NCBI GenBank assembly: GCA_013377095.1
Contig: JACAAY010000009.1
Coordinates: 1-64,000 of the forward strand
Reading direction: 5' to 3'
DNA length: 64,000 nt
Source of the DNA: Desulfuromonadales bacterium
GTDB lineage: Bacteria > Desulfobacterota > Desulfuromonadia > Geobacterales > Pseudopelobacteraceae
The position numbers and the translations under genes are program-made. The notes below the pieces were generated by a model, which ran no database searches, had not been told where the DNA came from, and was given only the letters and a program-made list of their open reading frames with translations. Shown here piece by piece: positions 19,930 through 30,671 of the stretch. Each line of letters begins with the position of its first letter. Within the stretch, counting starts at the first letter, position 1.

Positions 19930-20262
19930 TCAGAGCGCAGTCTGTCCCCATGTGTCCACAATCTGGCACTTGTGGAGGAAGTTATGGATATTTACTTCCC
20001 CGACAATGACCTCAACCTCTGTGGGAGAGAGGCCGATCTTCGGCCTGACGCCCATCCAGTGCGACACCGTTGCGTTCGGCTCCTCCAGCGGTCGCGGCAG
20101 CGGTGGTCCCGGTTTGTACAGACCGTTCACGAAAAGCATCGCTTCAAACCAGCGAGGGCGCTTGACAAGTTTGACCTGCGCAAGCATCCCGTTGGACAGC
20201 TTCTTTTCTACCAGTGTTTCATGGATCTCCGCATCCTCAGGTATTCTGTGTGTATCGTCCAT
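19930..20262 (-). CDS. Riboswitch-controlled protein of unknown function
   Basis: 110-residue soluble protein with no signal peptide and no family I recognise. It has a basic first half (LVEKKLSNGMLAQVKLVKRPRWFEAMLF), a proline-rich middle (KPGPPLPRPLEEP) and an acidic or hydrophobic end (GLSPTEVEVIVGEVNIHNF). I chose ATG 20262 because GAGGAG stands just upstream; a longer frame reaches 20322 but would run through the terminator hairpin. The gene has its own promoter, a GEMM-I riboswitch and an intrinsic terminator directly ahead of the ribosome site, so its expression should respond to c-di-GMP (or cGAMP). Confidence 0.75.
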   Translation of the reverse strand: MDDTHRIPEDAEIHETLVEKKLSNGMLAQVKLVKRPRWFEAMLFVNGLYKPGPPLPRPLEEPNATVSHWMGVRPKIGLSPTEVEVIVGEVNIHNFLHKCQIVDTWGQTAL

Positions 20263-20280
20263 ATTCTCCTCACGATCTTG

Positions 20281-20318
20281 AAAACAAAAAGCCCACCTCT
20301 TCATACAAAAAGGTGGGC
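20281..20318 (-). terminator. Intrinsic terminator in the riboswitch leader
   Basis: On the - strand GCCCACCT and AGGTGGGC form an 8-bp stem with a 12-base loop, followed by TTTTTGTTTT. It lies 22 bases after the GEMM-I aptamer and about 18 bases before the ATG of the downstream gene, the normal position for a transcription-control expression platform. Confidence 0.85.
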
Positions 20319-20340
20319 GCACGCACGTACAGCTAATGCG

Positions 20341-20428
20341 ATACTGACGTCTACTTCGACTACCCCTCTGCCCGTTCTGGGAGGTGGCTTTGCGTCACCC
20401 GGTTCCCCGGATTTTGCCTTTTCGGTAT
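20341..20428 (-). promoter_or_regulatory. GEMM-I (c-di-GMP / cGAMP) riboswitch
   Basis: Read on the - strand, the RNA has the GEMM-I core: GGCAAA, a CCGG-GGAA-CCGG stem with a GNRA tetraloop, then GACGCAAAGCC. A second stem with a GGGUAG receptor-like element follows. The outer helix can close with AUAC (20428-20425) and GUAU (20344-20341), giving 88 nucleotides, the usual size. A promoter lies upstream and an intrinsic terminator downstream. Whether it reads c-di-GMP or the 3',3'-cGAMP of Geobacter type Ib I cannot decide by eye. Confidence 0.88.
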
Positions 20429-20480
20429 ATTTCTATTCGATTGTCATTACAGCCGCTGTCTGGAGATTTGTTCCGGACGT

Positions 20481-20509
20481 ACAATAGTAAATATTGTTAC
20501 GTTTTGCAA
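20481..20509 (-). promoter_or_regulatory. Probable promoter of the riboswitch transcript
   Basis: On the - strand TTGCAA (20509-20504) and TATTGT (20486-20481) are 17 bases apart. Transcription would start near 20474, about 45 bases before the aptamer, which matches a dedicated riboswitch leader. Confidence 0.5.
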
Positions 20510-20550
20510 ATAAAAACACCACGGCCTGCCGAAGCGCTCTTCACAGACGC

Positions 20551-21603
20551 CTAAAACCGGTAGCCGAGACCCAGGAGGAAGATATCGGTGTCCCTGTCGT
20601 AGTTGGTTACGATCCGGTTCATGATAAAGCGCAGGGAAAGATCGGGGTTGAAACCGAAGTCCCTGACACTTGCCGTTACCGAGAGGACACCCGAAGCGAA
20701 GGAAGAGCCCCCCTGACCAGCGGTCGCCCCTTTTCTTTTGTCGATGGCGAGATAGGCCCCAAAACCGCCACCCAGGGAGAGATGATCATTGAGGAACGAT
20801 CGAACCAGCCAGAACTGCCCCAGGGCGCCGTTGCGCCGGACCAGCTCGTTGTCCCCCTCGTTAAGCCAGGCAAGGCTGACGTCAAGGTAGCGTAACAACC
20901 CACGCCGGTATTCGACACAGGTGGCGACTGACTTGGGGGAACCGGGATTGTTGACGACCGTCTGACCGACATACACGGAGAGTTCGTTGTTGGTGGTCTT
21001 TTCCGCTTGAGTTGGCGGTGTTGGCAGCGGTCCGGTCGAAAGTGGCGGATCGAGTTGGTAACCTATGCCGACGAGACCGGTGAGGGTGTCGATGCTCTTG
21101 CCGGTGACGACCCAGTTGGCCCTCGCCTGAAGCAGGATGCGGGATTGGGTATAGAGTGTGGCGGAGACCGCAAAGAGGCCGCCCACGTTGTGGTCATCCC
21201 TGACGATACCGTTGATTTTAGTGGTATCGGCAAAGAGGTACGGGCCGGCACCTATGGCCAGAGACAGCCTGCGGTCGAGAAGGTTGGTCCGTCCCCAGAG
21301 CATGATCGGTGTCAATCCGTCCCTGTGGTGATTTGGAAGGTGCCCCTCGTTCAGATAGGAAGCGCTGGCAGCAAAGTTTTCCCCCAACCCTTCCCGGTAT
21401 TCAACCTGATAGGCAAAGGAATTGTAAGGGCTGTCAACCTCTTTGGTTACACCGTACAAACCGAACAGTTCCCCTGCCGTCGCCATCTCGGGTATGACCA
21501 TAAGCAACAACAGCAGAATGATCCGGTACAGGTGAGACGTTGAAGAAGTTGATAAACAGACCGTACGACAACAGTGAGTCAGCAGTGTCTGATATGCACC
21601 CAT
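20551..21603 (-). CDS. Outer-membrane beta-barrel protein with internal duplication
   Basis: 350 residues. After a long N-region and hydrophobic signal core (IILLLLLMVIPEMATA) the protein is made of alternating amphipathic strands and ends in an aromatic C-terminus (LLGLGYRF), as outer-membrane barrels do. The two halves repeat each other: VEYREGLGENFAASASYLNE, then LSLAIGAGPYLFADT in the first, and VEYRRGLLRYLDVSLAWLNE, then LSLGGGFGAYLAIDK in the second, joined by a proline-rich linker (PLSTGPLPTPPTQAEK). It could be one barrel with duplicated hairpins or two small barrels. AGGGGAGGG precedes ATG 21603. The function is not recognisable. Confidence 0.7.
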   Translation of the reverse strand: MGAYQTLLTHCCRTVCLSTSSTSHLYRIILLLLLMVIPEMATAGELFGLYGVTKEVDSPYNSFAYQVEYREGLGENFAASASYLNEGHLPNHHRDGLTPIMLWGRTNLLDRRLSLAIGAGPYLFADTTKINGIVRDDHNVGGLFAVSATLYTQSRILLQARANWVVTGKSIDTLTGLVGIGYQLDPPLSTGPLPTPPTQAEKTTNNELSVYVGQTVVNNPGSPKSVATCVEYRRGLLRYLDVSLAWLNEGDNELVRRNGALGQFWLVRSFLNDHLSLGGGFGAYLAIDKRKGATAGQGGSSFASGVLSVTASVRDFGFNPDLSLRFIMNRIVTNYDRDTDIFLLGLGYRF

Positions 21604-21651
21604 GTCATGAACCCTCCCCTTATATTCTCCATCACATCACCTGTTTCTGAT

Positions 21652-22167
21652 TCACCGGACCCTCTCCGGTACCTGCTTTGCCAGGTCCAGATGGGTCAGA
21701 TACAGCCTCATGTCGAATTCCAGCTGGTGGTAGGCCGGTTCCATGTATTCGCACAGTTTGTAGAAGGCCCTGTTGTGGTCCTTCTCCTTCAGGTGCGCCA
21801 ACTCGTGTACGACAATCATTCTGAGAAATTCGGCCGGAGCCTGCCTGAATACGGACGCGATCCGGATTTCGTGCTTTGCCTTGAGTTTTCCGCCCTGCAC
21901 TCTGGATACGAAGGTATGACTCCCCAGTGCGTGTTGAATGACATGGATTTTTCCGTCGTATGCCACCCTGCTCAATGGTTGCGCGGTGCGCAGAAATTCG
22001 TTTTTCAGATCCACGGTAAAATCATAGAGCGCTTTATCGGTTCTGATGGTATGCGCCGTTGGATATTTTCGCTTCAGGAAACCGCATAATCTGTTTTCCG
22101 CAATCAGTTTGCTCACCTGATTGGTAATCTGCTCCGAATACCCTGCCAAATAGTTGAGTTGTTGCAT
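21652..22167 (-). CDS. YgjP-type metallopeptidase-like protein (DUF45)
   Basis: 171 residues. The zinc-peptidase signature HELAHLKEKDH is followed by FYKLCEYMEPAYHQLEFDMR, the layout of the YgjP/DUF45 family of M48-like minimal metalloproteins. No signal peptide or TM segment, so cytoplasmic. The family usually has a third metal ligand after the HExxH helix, here probably in KDHNRAFYKL. The ribosome site before ATG 22167 is weak, so the start is less certain than the body. Substrate unknown. Confidence 0.82.
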   Translation of the reverse strand: MQQLNYLAGYSEQITNQVSKLIAENRLCGFLKRKYPTAHTIRTDKALYDFTVDLKNEFLRTAQPLSRVAYDGKIHVIQHALGSHTFVSRVQGGKLKAKHEIRIASVFRQAPAEFLRMIVVHELAHLKEKDHNRAFYKLCEYMEPAYHQLEFDMRLYLTHLDLAKQVPERVR

Positions 22168-22339
22168 CGACCAGGTGACTTCCTTTGTTTTGAGTTGTAC
22201 TTCCAGTCGTGGTGATGTTTATCACCCCTCAACGTCAATGGCTCCTGGTTACGTATCACTTCTCCGCTCCGGGCCGATGAATTGTCGTTCGGATACTCGA
22301 ATTGGAGCTGTGCCGATAGTTACCCACCCGTCGGTTCTC

Positions 22340-22675
22340 TTAAATAACAGAAGTGCTAAAATCACTCAAGTCCCACAAGGTGCCCCGCCAGTTGCTGATT
22401 GTACCTCCGTCCTTGCATTTTGGGCACATCCAAATGATATTGTCGTCGGTTTCAGGCCCAACATATGCGATAATTTCTTCCATACATGGTTTGCGATTCG
22501 GACGCCGACGGCATTTAACGATGTACTCGGAAGGATATTCCGGCGCGGGGAATGAAGACATGAGCACGATAGCGGCTAGGTATGTAACGTGGTTTTTTTC
22601 CTGTGTGGATTCTGTAACAATACGTCCTTTTTCGTCCAGGAAGCGAGTGATGTCCGTTATCCGGGTCTCTGCCAT
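22340..22675 (-). CDS. Small protein with a C-terminal zinc-ribbon-like motif
   Basis: 111 residues, family not recognised. The N-terminal half (ITRFLDEKGRIVTESTQEKN) is followed by a Cys-rich end with CRRRPNRKPC and CPKC spaced like a zinc ribbon, then GTISNWRGTLWDLS. ATG 22675 follows AAGGGA, and the longer open frame upstream overlaps glgX and is not needed. It lies 70 bases after glgX on the same strand and may be cotranscribed, though nothing in the sequence links it to glycogen metabolism. Confidence 0.6.
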   Translation of the reverse strand: MAETRITDITRFLDEKGRIVTESTQEKNHVTYLAAIVLMSSFPAPEYPSEYIVKCRRRPNRKPCMEEIIAYVGPETDDNIIWMCPKCKDGGTISNWRGTLWDLSDFSTSVI

Positions 22676-22745
22676 TTTATTCCCTTTTAACCGGAGCCTG
22701 ATATTCTGGCTTTTGTCAGTCGGATGTTCTCCTGCCGGGTATGGG

Positions 22746-24857
22746 TCACGCGTATAATTTGTCGCTCCCTTTCTTGGCAATCAGAACCACGATCGAGCGA
22801 CCGGGTAAGCGATAGCAGTTGGCGGCGATGACCGGCATTGCATCCCATGGCACGATATCATCGGGTGATGTTCGTGACGTGTCGATCCAGCGATGCCAGG
22901 CGCCACCCGGCATTTTTTTCGGGGACGGGAGACGGAAGGTGAGCGGTTTCCAGTAGGCATTGATTATGTAATGAAAGACGATCCGCCTGGTCACGCTCCA
23001 GGCCGTCAAGGCGATGCTGTGTGAAACATAGCTCAAGTCGGGCGCTTGCAGCCTGACACCATGCCATTCCAACCGCGCCTGATCGAGAAGTTGGTTCAGT
23101 GTCAGATAATCCTGGGCAGTGTCGCCGTGCATGATGCGTGCGGCAATCAGCAGCTTGGTGAAACGGTGGATGTCTTTGTGACGCGCCAGCAACCCCCAGT
23201 CAAGCCAACTGGTCTCGTTGTCCTGACAGTAGGCGTTATTGTTTCCCCCCTGACTCCTGCGCGCTTCATCTCCCATCAGGATCATGGGAGTGCCGAGGGC
23301 CAGCAAGGTTACCGCCAGGAAGTTTTTTACCTGACGGTTGCGTAGTTCCTCAACAGCCGGATCATCGGTCGGCCCCTCAATACCGCAGTTCCAGCTCACA
23401 TTGGCATCGGCACCATCCCGATTCTGCTCGCCGTTTGCCTGGTTGTGTTTGATGTTGTACGAGACCAGATCGTTGAGGGTGAAACCGTCGTGGCAGGTGA
23501 TGAAGTTGATGCTCTGTTCGGGCTCACGCTCCTGGTGGCCGTAGATGTCGGGGCTGGCCAAAAGGCGCGAAACAAAGCGGTAGATGACCCCGTTGTCACC
23601 CTTGAGGAAACTGCGCACATCGTCGCGGAACTCTCCATTCCATTCTTTCCAGCTGTCACCGATGAAACTGCCGACCTGGTACAGTCCGCCCGCATCCCAT
23701 GCTTCGGCAATCAGCTTTATCCCCGCCAACGCCGGGTCAGATTCTATGTCCCAGATGATGGGCGGGTTCTTGAGCGGATGTCCCTGACCATCCCGTGACA
23801 GTATGGATGCCAGGTCGAAGCGGAAGCCATCAACATGCATCTCCTTGACCCAGTAGTTGAGGCTGTCAATGATAAGCCTGCGCACCACGTGATGATTGGC
23901 ATTCAGGGTATTGCCGCAGCCGGAGTGGTCAACTTGGGTTCCTGCAGAATCCATGCTGTAGTACACGTCATTGGCAAAGCCGCGAAAACAGAGGGTCGGG
24001 CCTCGATGGTCACCTTCGGAAGTGTGGTTGTAGACCACATCAAGGATCACCTCAATCCCTGCGCGATGCAGTGCCTTGACCATGTCGCGGAATTCGTTCA
24101 GGGGGCCCAGCGGGTCCTTGTGTGAGCTGTATGCCGCATGGGGAGCGAAAAACGAGATCGGGCTGTAGCCCCAATAGTTGCTCAGCCCAAAGGGGGCGTC
24201 ATAGGGGTCGAACTGGAAGACCGGCAAGAGTTCGACGGCGGTGATGCCCAGATCCTGAAGATAGGGAATCTTTTCGATCAGGCCGGCATAGGTGCCGCGT
24301 TTTTCCACCGCAACCCCGGAGGATGGGTGTTTGGTGAACCCCGCCACATGCATCTCATAGATGATTGTTTGGGAGTACGGGCGTTTGAGTGGCGTGTCTC
24401 CCTCCCAGTCGTAACCGCGGGGGTCGGCCACCACACTCTTCATGGCCAGGGCCAGGTTGTCGCCCGGCACGCATGCGGCACTGCGGTCATATCCGGCAGG
24501 CACCGCTACTGCGCGGCCATAGGGATCAAGCAGGAGCTTGTCAGGATCGAAGAGAAGTCCCCTTTGGGGGACAAAGGGTCCCGCCACACGAAAGCCGTAC
24601 AGCTGTCCTGCTGCGATGTCCGGAACGAAGGTATGCCAATAGTGGTAGGTGCGATTGTGTCGGGGGTCGAAGCTGATGATTCGGGAGGCTGTCCCGTCGT
24701 CGACATGATCGAAGAGGAGCAGCTCGATGCCGGTGCAGTCCCTCGCAAAAACGCTGAAGTTCACGCCATCGTGGCAAACGGTTGCGCCGAGAGGGGATGT
24801 GCTCCCCTTGTGTAGTTCGCAAGATACACTGACAGCTCTTTCGGGAACGGTTGTCAT
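22746..24857 (-). CDS. glgX: Glycogen debranching enzyme (isoamylase type)
   Basis: 703-residue GH13 enzyme that hydrolyses alpha-1,6 branches of the limit dextrin left by phosphorylase. An N-terminal carbohydrate-binding domain (PLGATVCHDGVNFSVFA) precedes the catalytic barrel, with VVYNHTSEGDH, nucleophile region VDGFRFDLASIL, acid/base LIAEAWDAGG and third carboxylate region TCHDGFTLNDLVSYN. I set the start at ATG 24857, 15 bases after the glgP stop; a longer open frame to 25073 would overlap glgP. The ribosome site is weak, which fits coupling to the upstream gene. With glgP it forms a glycogen-mobilising pair. Confidence 0.93.
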   Translation of the reverse strand: MTTVPERAVSVSCELHKGSTSPLGATVCHDGVNFSVFARDCTGIELLLFDHVDDGTASRIISFDPRHNRTYHYWHTFVPDIAAGQLYGFRVAGPFVPQRGLLFDPDKLLLDPYGRAVAVPAGYDRSAACVPGDNLALAMKSVVADPRGYDWEGDTPLKRPYSQTIIYEMHVAGFTKHPSSGVAVEKRGTYAGLIEKIPYLQDLGITAVELLPVFQFDPYDAPFGLSNYWGYSPISFFAPHAAYSSHKDPLGPLNEFRDMVKALHRAGIEVILDVVYNHTSEGDHRGPTLCFRGFANDVYYSMDSAGTQVDHSGCGNTLNANHHVVRRLIIDSLNYWVKEMHVDGFRFDLASILSRDGQGHPLKNPPIIWDIESDPALAGIKLIAEAWDAGGLYQVGSFIGDSWKEWNGEFRDDVRSFLKGDNGVIYRFVSRLLASPDIYGHQEREPEQSINFITCHDGFTLNDLVSYNIKHNQANGEQNRDGADANVSWNCGIEGPTDDPAVEELRNRQVKNFLAVTLLALGTPMILMGDEARRSQGGNNNAYCQDNETSWLDWGLLARHKDIHRFTKLLIAARIMHGDTAQDYLTLNQLLDQARLEWHGVRLQAPDLSYVSHSIALTAWSVTRRIVFHYIINAYWKPLTFRLPSPKKMPGGAWHRWIDTSRTSPDDIVPWDAMPVIAANCYRLPGRSIVVLIAKKGSDKLYA

Positions 24858-24871
24858 CGTGGTTCTATCCA

Positions 24872-27352
<2,481 letters not shown>

Positions 27353-27706
27353 CAGGTTGTGTTTAAGCTGTTTGTCTTTGATGGGATATCTCCATGGTGA
27401 ATCTCTTTTCTGGTCATTCAGTTATAATGTTTAGTTGCCGATTTCGACTGCATGCTCGCAAGGATGAACGGCGCAATGCCGAATGATTGTATCCTGGAGA
27501 TGAAGATGTCGCAACCGTTGTCTGATAACGAGCATGGTTACTCATGATATCCGAGCAAAAACAGCGTCTGGAAAACCGGCATCAAAATATGAGCCTGGAT
27601 TATAATACATACTACGCTGCTTCAATCTGTTAAGGGTCGATACGGTGATCTGACAGAATCATTGACAGGTATGGACGCATGTGAATCCCCTGCCCATGCC
27701 GCTCGG
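27353..27706. other. Intergenic region between glgP and fbp
   Basis: 354 bases without a convincing gene. It is AT-richer than its surroundings. An ATTATAAT block near 27597-27604 could act as a -10 element for glgP on the - strand, but no good -35 box accompanies it. I saw no riboswitch core and no clear terminator for fbp. Confidence 0.4.
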
Positions 27707-28648
27707 TCAACCAGCGCCAAGGAGTTCCGCGGCCTTTTCCACGTCCTCGCGGCAGCCGATGTAGATGGGCGCCCGCTGATCGAGTACTTCGGGAACTATG
27801 TCCAGAATGGGGGTTACACCGTTGGTCGCCGCTCCACCGGCCTGCTCCACCAGGAAGGCCATGGGGTTAAGTTCAAATATGAGACGCAGTTTGCCCTGGG
27901 GCGCATCCTGGAGCCCCGGATACATGAAGATCCCCTTTCCCTTTAGCAGGACCTGGTTGATGTCCGCCACGAACCCTCCTGAATAGCGCAGCTTGGCGCC
28001 CTTGTCCTCCAAATAGTTGATCACCCGGTCGTGCTGCGGTGAATATTTCGCGCGCAGCCCACCCGGAGAGTAGATGTTGGCAGATGGTGACATGCTGATA
28101 TGCTCGCGTGTCAGGTTGAATTCCATCAACTGGTTCATGGTGAATTCAAAGACCCCCTTGCCCGCCGAATAGACCAGGGAAACACGGGGGCCGTAGAGGA
28201 TATACATGGCGCCGACCATGTTTCTTCCCGGCTGGAGCAGGTCGTTTCCCTGGTAAATTCCCACGATGGTTCCTACAGCCAGATTGAGCTCCACCAGCGA
28301 CGCGCCGTCCAGTGAGTCGTAGACAACGGAGAACAGGCCCTGGGGATTGCTGGAAATCGTAACGATTTCGTCTGTCTTTTCGGAGGCGATGGTGCTGACA
28401 ACCCCCGAATGCAGCAGCCGTTTTTGCATGATTCGGTCGGAGAGCACGTCCAGCGTCACATGCTCCTCTCCATAGAGGTTTGATGTGCCGGCAACGCCCA
28501 GATCACCGGTACGGATTGAGTTGACCACATATTTGCTTGCTTCAGCGATTTCGCAGACCAGGTGAATGAAGTTGCCGCTCAGATTCTGGCTACGCAGATG
28601 CTGGCGCAGGTCGATCTGGAATTTGGTTTTGCCCGCTTCCTTGTACAC
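27707..28648 (-). CDS. fbp: Fructose-1,6-bisphosphatase, class I
   Basis: 313 residues. It catalyses the gluconeogenic dephosphorylation of fructose-1,6-bisphosphate in the cytoplasm. Visible family features are GEEHVTLDVLSDRIMQ, the metal-binding motif as YDSLDGASL (usual form DPLDGSS) and the substrate region LRYSGGFVADINQVLLKGKG. Translation starts at GTG 28648, preceded by a perfect AAGGAGG; no ATG competes. It is slightly shorter than the 330-340 residues of proteobacterial enzymes. Its place near glgP/glgX groups storage and gluconeogenic genes. Confidence 0.92.
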   Translation of the reverse strand: MYKEAGKTKFQIDLRQHLRSQNLSGNFIHLVCEIAEASKYVVNSIRTGDLGVAGTSNLYGEEHVTLDVLSDRIMQKRLLHSGVVSTIASEKTDEIVTISSNPQGLFSVVYDSLDGASLVELNLAVGTIVGIYQGNDLLQPGRNMVGAMYILYGPRVSLVYSAGKGVFEFTMNQLMEFNLTREHISMSPSANIYSPGGLRAKYSPQHDRVINYLEDKGAKLRYSGGFVADINQVLLKGKGIFMYPGLQDAPQGKLRLIFELNPMAFLVEQAGGAATNGVTPILDIVPEVLDQRAPIYIGCREDVEKAAELLGAG

Positions 28649-29165
28649 GACGTCCTCCTTGAAAATGGATTGATATTCCTGATACCGGGTCTTCTGTAAC
28701 AGGTGGGAAACTTCCGCCCGGCAAGGCGGGGAGAGTCGCTTTAGAAAAAATTTACAAGAAACTCTTCTGAAAATAGTACTGCAATCCGCCGGTCATGCAA
28801 TAGGGGGAAATTGCTGCCACCAGATACGGAATTTTCTAACGCTTGGTATGTAACTTGGTACTACCAACTGTGCGGATCTGAACAGAAGTGGCCCGTGGGC
28901 AATGTCCCGAGTGGCGCTTGTTAAAGCTATAATGGGTTCCCTACTCGGAAAAAATGGGCACCAATGGGAAGAGAGGGTATACCGTGCTGCATCAGGTCTC
29001 GAATGACCTCACTGCTTTTGAGCAGGTCATGTATTGAATTTCCTCAACCTTGTCTTGAAACAGCATAAAATTTCAATGAATCCTCTCCTTCGTCACGTTT
29101 TATACTGGTATCGCTTTGCCTGGAAACAATCAGAGGAGAATTGGACTCTACTTTTATGGCATATT
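28649..29165. other. Intergenic region between fbp and the HAF-repeat gene
   Basis: 517 bases with no supported gene. A G+C-rich hairpin (CCGCC...GGCGG) lies near 28716-28735 and a TATAAT-like block near 28929-28934, but neither is part of a recognisable promoter or terminator set. A 65-codon frame at 29034-29231 has no ribosome site and overlaps the end of the next gene, so I leave it out. Confidence 0.4.
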
Positions 29166-30671
29166 TTATTTGATAGTAATGTTGCCGATTACCGCCGATC
29201 CTTTTTCCACGATAACGCTTTTCACTGTTGAATAATCTGTGGTCGGGTTGAAAATGCCGTCCATGCCGCCAGTCAGGGTGACGTCTGTGTCATTGCCGAA
29301 GAGCAGGTCCTCCGGGAAAGACCAGGTCTGGGCTAGGATCGTTATGTCCCCCGATGAAATGCTGGCATAGGCATGCTGGATGCTGGCGAAGAGAACGCCG
29401 TCGGGGAGCAGTTTCGCTTTGTAGTTGGGTTCATTTACCGCAATGTTGTTGGAAGTCCCGGATATCGCCACTGTCACCGTGTCGGTCGCCGTGATGGTCC
29501 GGATTCCCGCGGTAGTCAAGGTCGCCACAAACGTCCCCGTTCCACTGTTCAGCGTCGCATTGGCGGGGAGCACGGCTGTGGAGTTGCTGGTGAAGTGGAC
29601 CGTGCCAGAGTAGCCGGTGACCGTAGCATTGGAGTCGTCGAGCGCAGTAACCGTGAAGCTGAGCGCAGTACCAGCCGTGGCCGTGGCCGGTGCAGTCACT
29701 GCAAAGTGGGTGGCAGGCTCCGCAACGGGAGTGGCAATAAAACCATGTACGATCCCGTCGGTTAACTTGTAAATCCCGGTCACCTGGCCGTTGTTATTGA
29801 TGTCATAAGCATGTGTCAGGGAGGCGGATGGGTAGTCGATCATGGTGTTTGTCAGGCCGTCGGCGCTTCTAATAAAACCGTGGAAATGGTTGTCGGTACC
29901 TTTGTAACTCCCAACTACCTGGCCGCTGCTATTGATGCCATATGCATAGGTAAAGCCTAAGGTGGAATTGGGAACTTCAAAGGCAGTGAATGCACCGTCC
30001 GCGTTTCTTACAAAACCATGGGTCCCCGGCCCGCTCGAATAATATCCGGTCACCCAGCCGCTGTTATTGATACCACGAGCATAGGTTGTGCCAGCGTTTG
30101 CAGAAGGGTAGTCAATCGTGGTGAACTGCGTATGGTCGGCGTTTGTCAGAAAACCGTGGGTAGCGCTGCTAACCGTATAGTATCCCGTTACCTGGCCGTT
30201 GTCGTTTACGCCAGTGACTGAGGTTCCTGATGCATCACTGACAGGGGCATGGACAACGGCTGGGTCATCGATGGCCGGGGTGAACGTCAAGCCGTCGGCG
30301 CTTCGCACATAACCATAGTGGTACCCCCAATAGCCGCCGAGGCAATACCCGGCTACCTGGCCGCTGCCGTTAATTGCAAAGGCACGTGTCACGTTGCTGC
30401 CATTACAATAGCTTGACGTATTTTCAAACGTGGTGATTGAGCCGTTGGTGCTTCTCATGAAACCGTGGACAGGGGTAGGAGTATGGTTGGGCATGAAATA
30501 TCCGGCTACCTGGCCACTGTCGTTTATGCCCTGGGGCCAGGTTTCGGCAGCAGACGGGGCGTCAAACGTCTGGAAGGTGTAGGGCGCAGCCTGGGCGCCG
30601 GAAGCAATTAGCGTAAGGCTGAACAGAAACGGAATGACCCTCTTTAACGATTTCACTAACACTGTCTTCAT
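29166..30671 (-). CDS. Secreted HAF-repeat protein with Ig-like domain
   Basis: 501 residues. The signal peptide (VIPFLFSLTLIASGAQA) is followed by about seven repeats with the signature GIN.SGQV.GYY and a FVRNADG/FIRSADG partner, the HAF family thought to form a beta-propeller-like fold (residues about 25-300). Next comes an Ig-like domain (FAVTAPATATAGTALSFTV ... GTGTFVATLTTAGIRTI), then an 80-residue tail ending VIVEKGSAVIGNITIK that resembles the tail of the protein encoded at 35239-36270. ATG 30671 has GGAGG at the right distance; a longer open frame to 30932 lacks a ribosome site. Probably cell-surface; function unknown. Confidence 0.82.
   Translation of the reverse strand: MKTVLVKSLKRVIPFLFSLTLIASGAQAAPYTFQTFDAPSAAETWPQGINDSGQVAGYFMPNHTPTPVHGFMRSTNGSITTFENTSSYCNGSNVTRAFAINGSGQVAGYCLGGYWGYHYGYVRSADGLTFTPAIDDPAVVHAPVSDASGTSVTGVNDNGQVTGYYTVSSATHGFLTNADHTQFTTIDYPSANAGTTYARGINNSGWVTGYYSSGPGTHGFVRNADGAFTAFEVPNSTLGFTYAYGINSSGQVVGSYKGTDNHFHGFIRSADGLTNTMIDYPSASLTHAYDINNNGQVTGIYKLTDGIVHGFIATPVAEPATHFAVTAPATATAGTALSFTVTALDDSNATVTGYSGTVHFTSNSTAVLPANATLNSGTGTFVATLTTAGIRTITATDTVTVAISGTSNNIAVNEPNYKAKLLPDGVLFASIQHAYASISSGDITILAQTWSFPEDLLFGNDTDVTLTGGMDGIFNPTTDYSTVKSVIVEKGSAVIGNITIK

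Noticed and set aside
29034-29231. 65-codon + strand frame in the intergenic region after fbp
   Set aside because: No ribosome site, no recognisable protein features, and it overlaps the end of the HAF gene.
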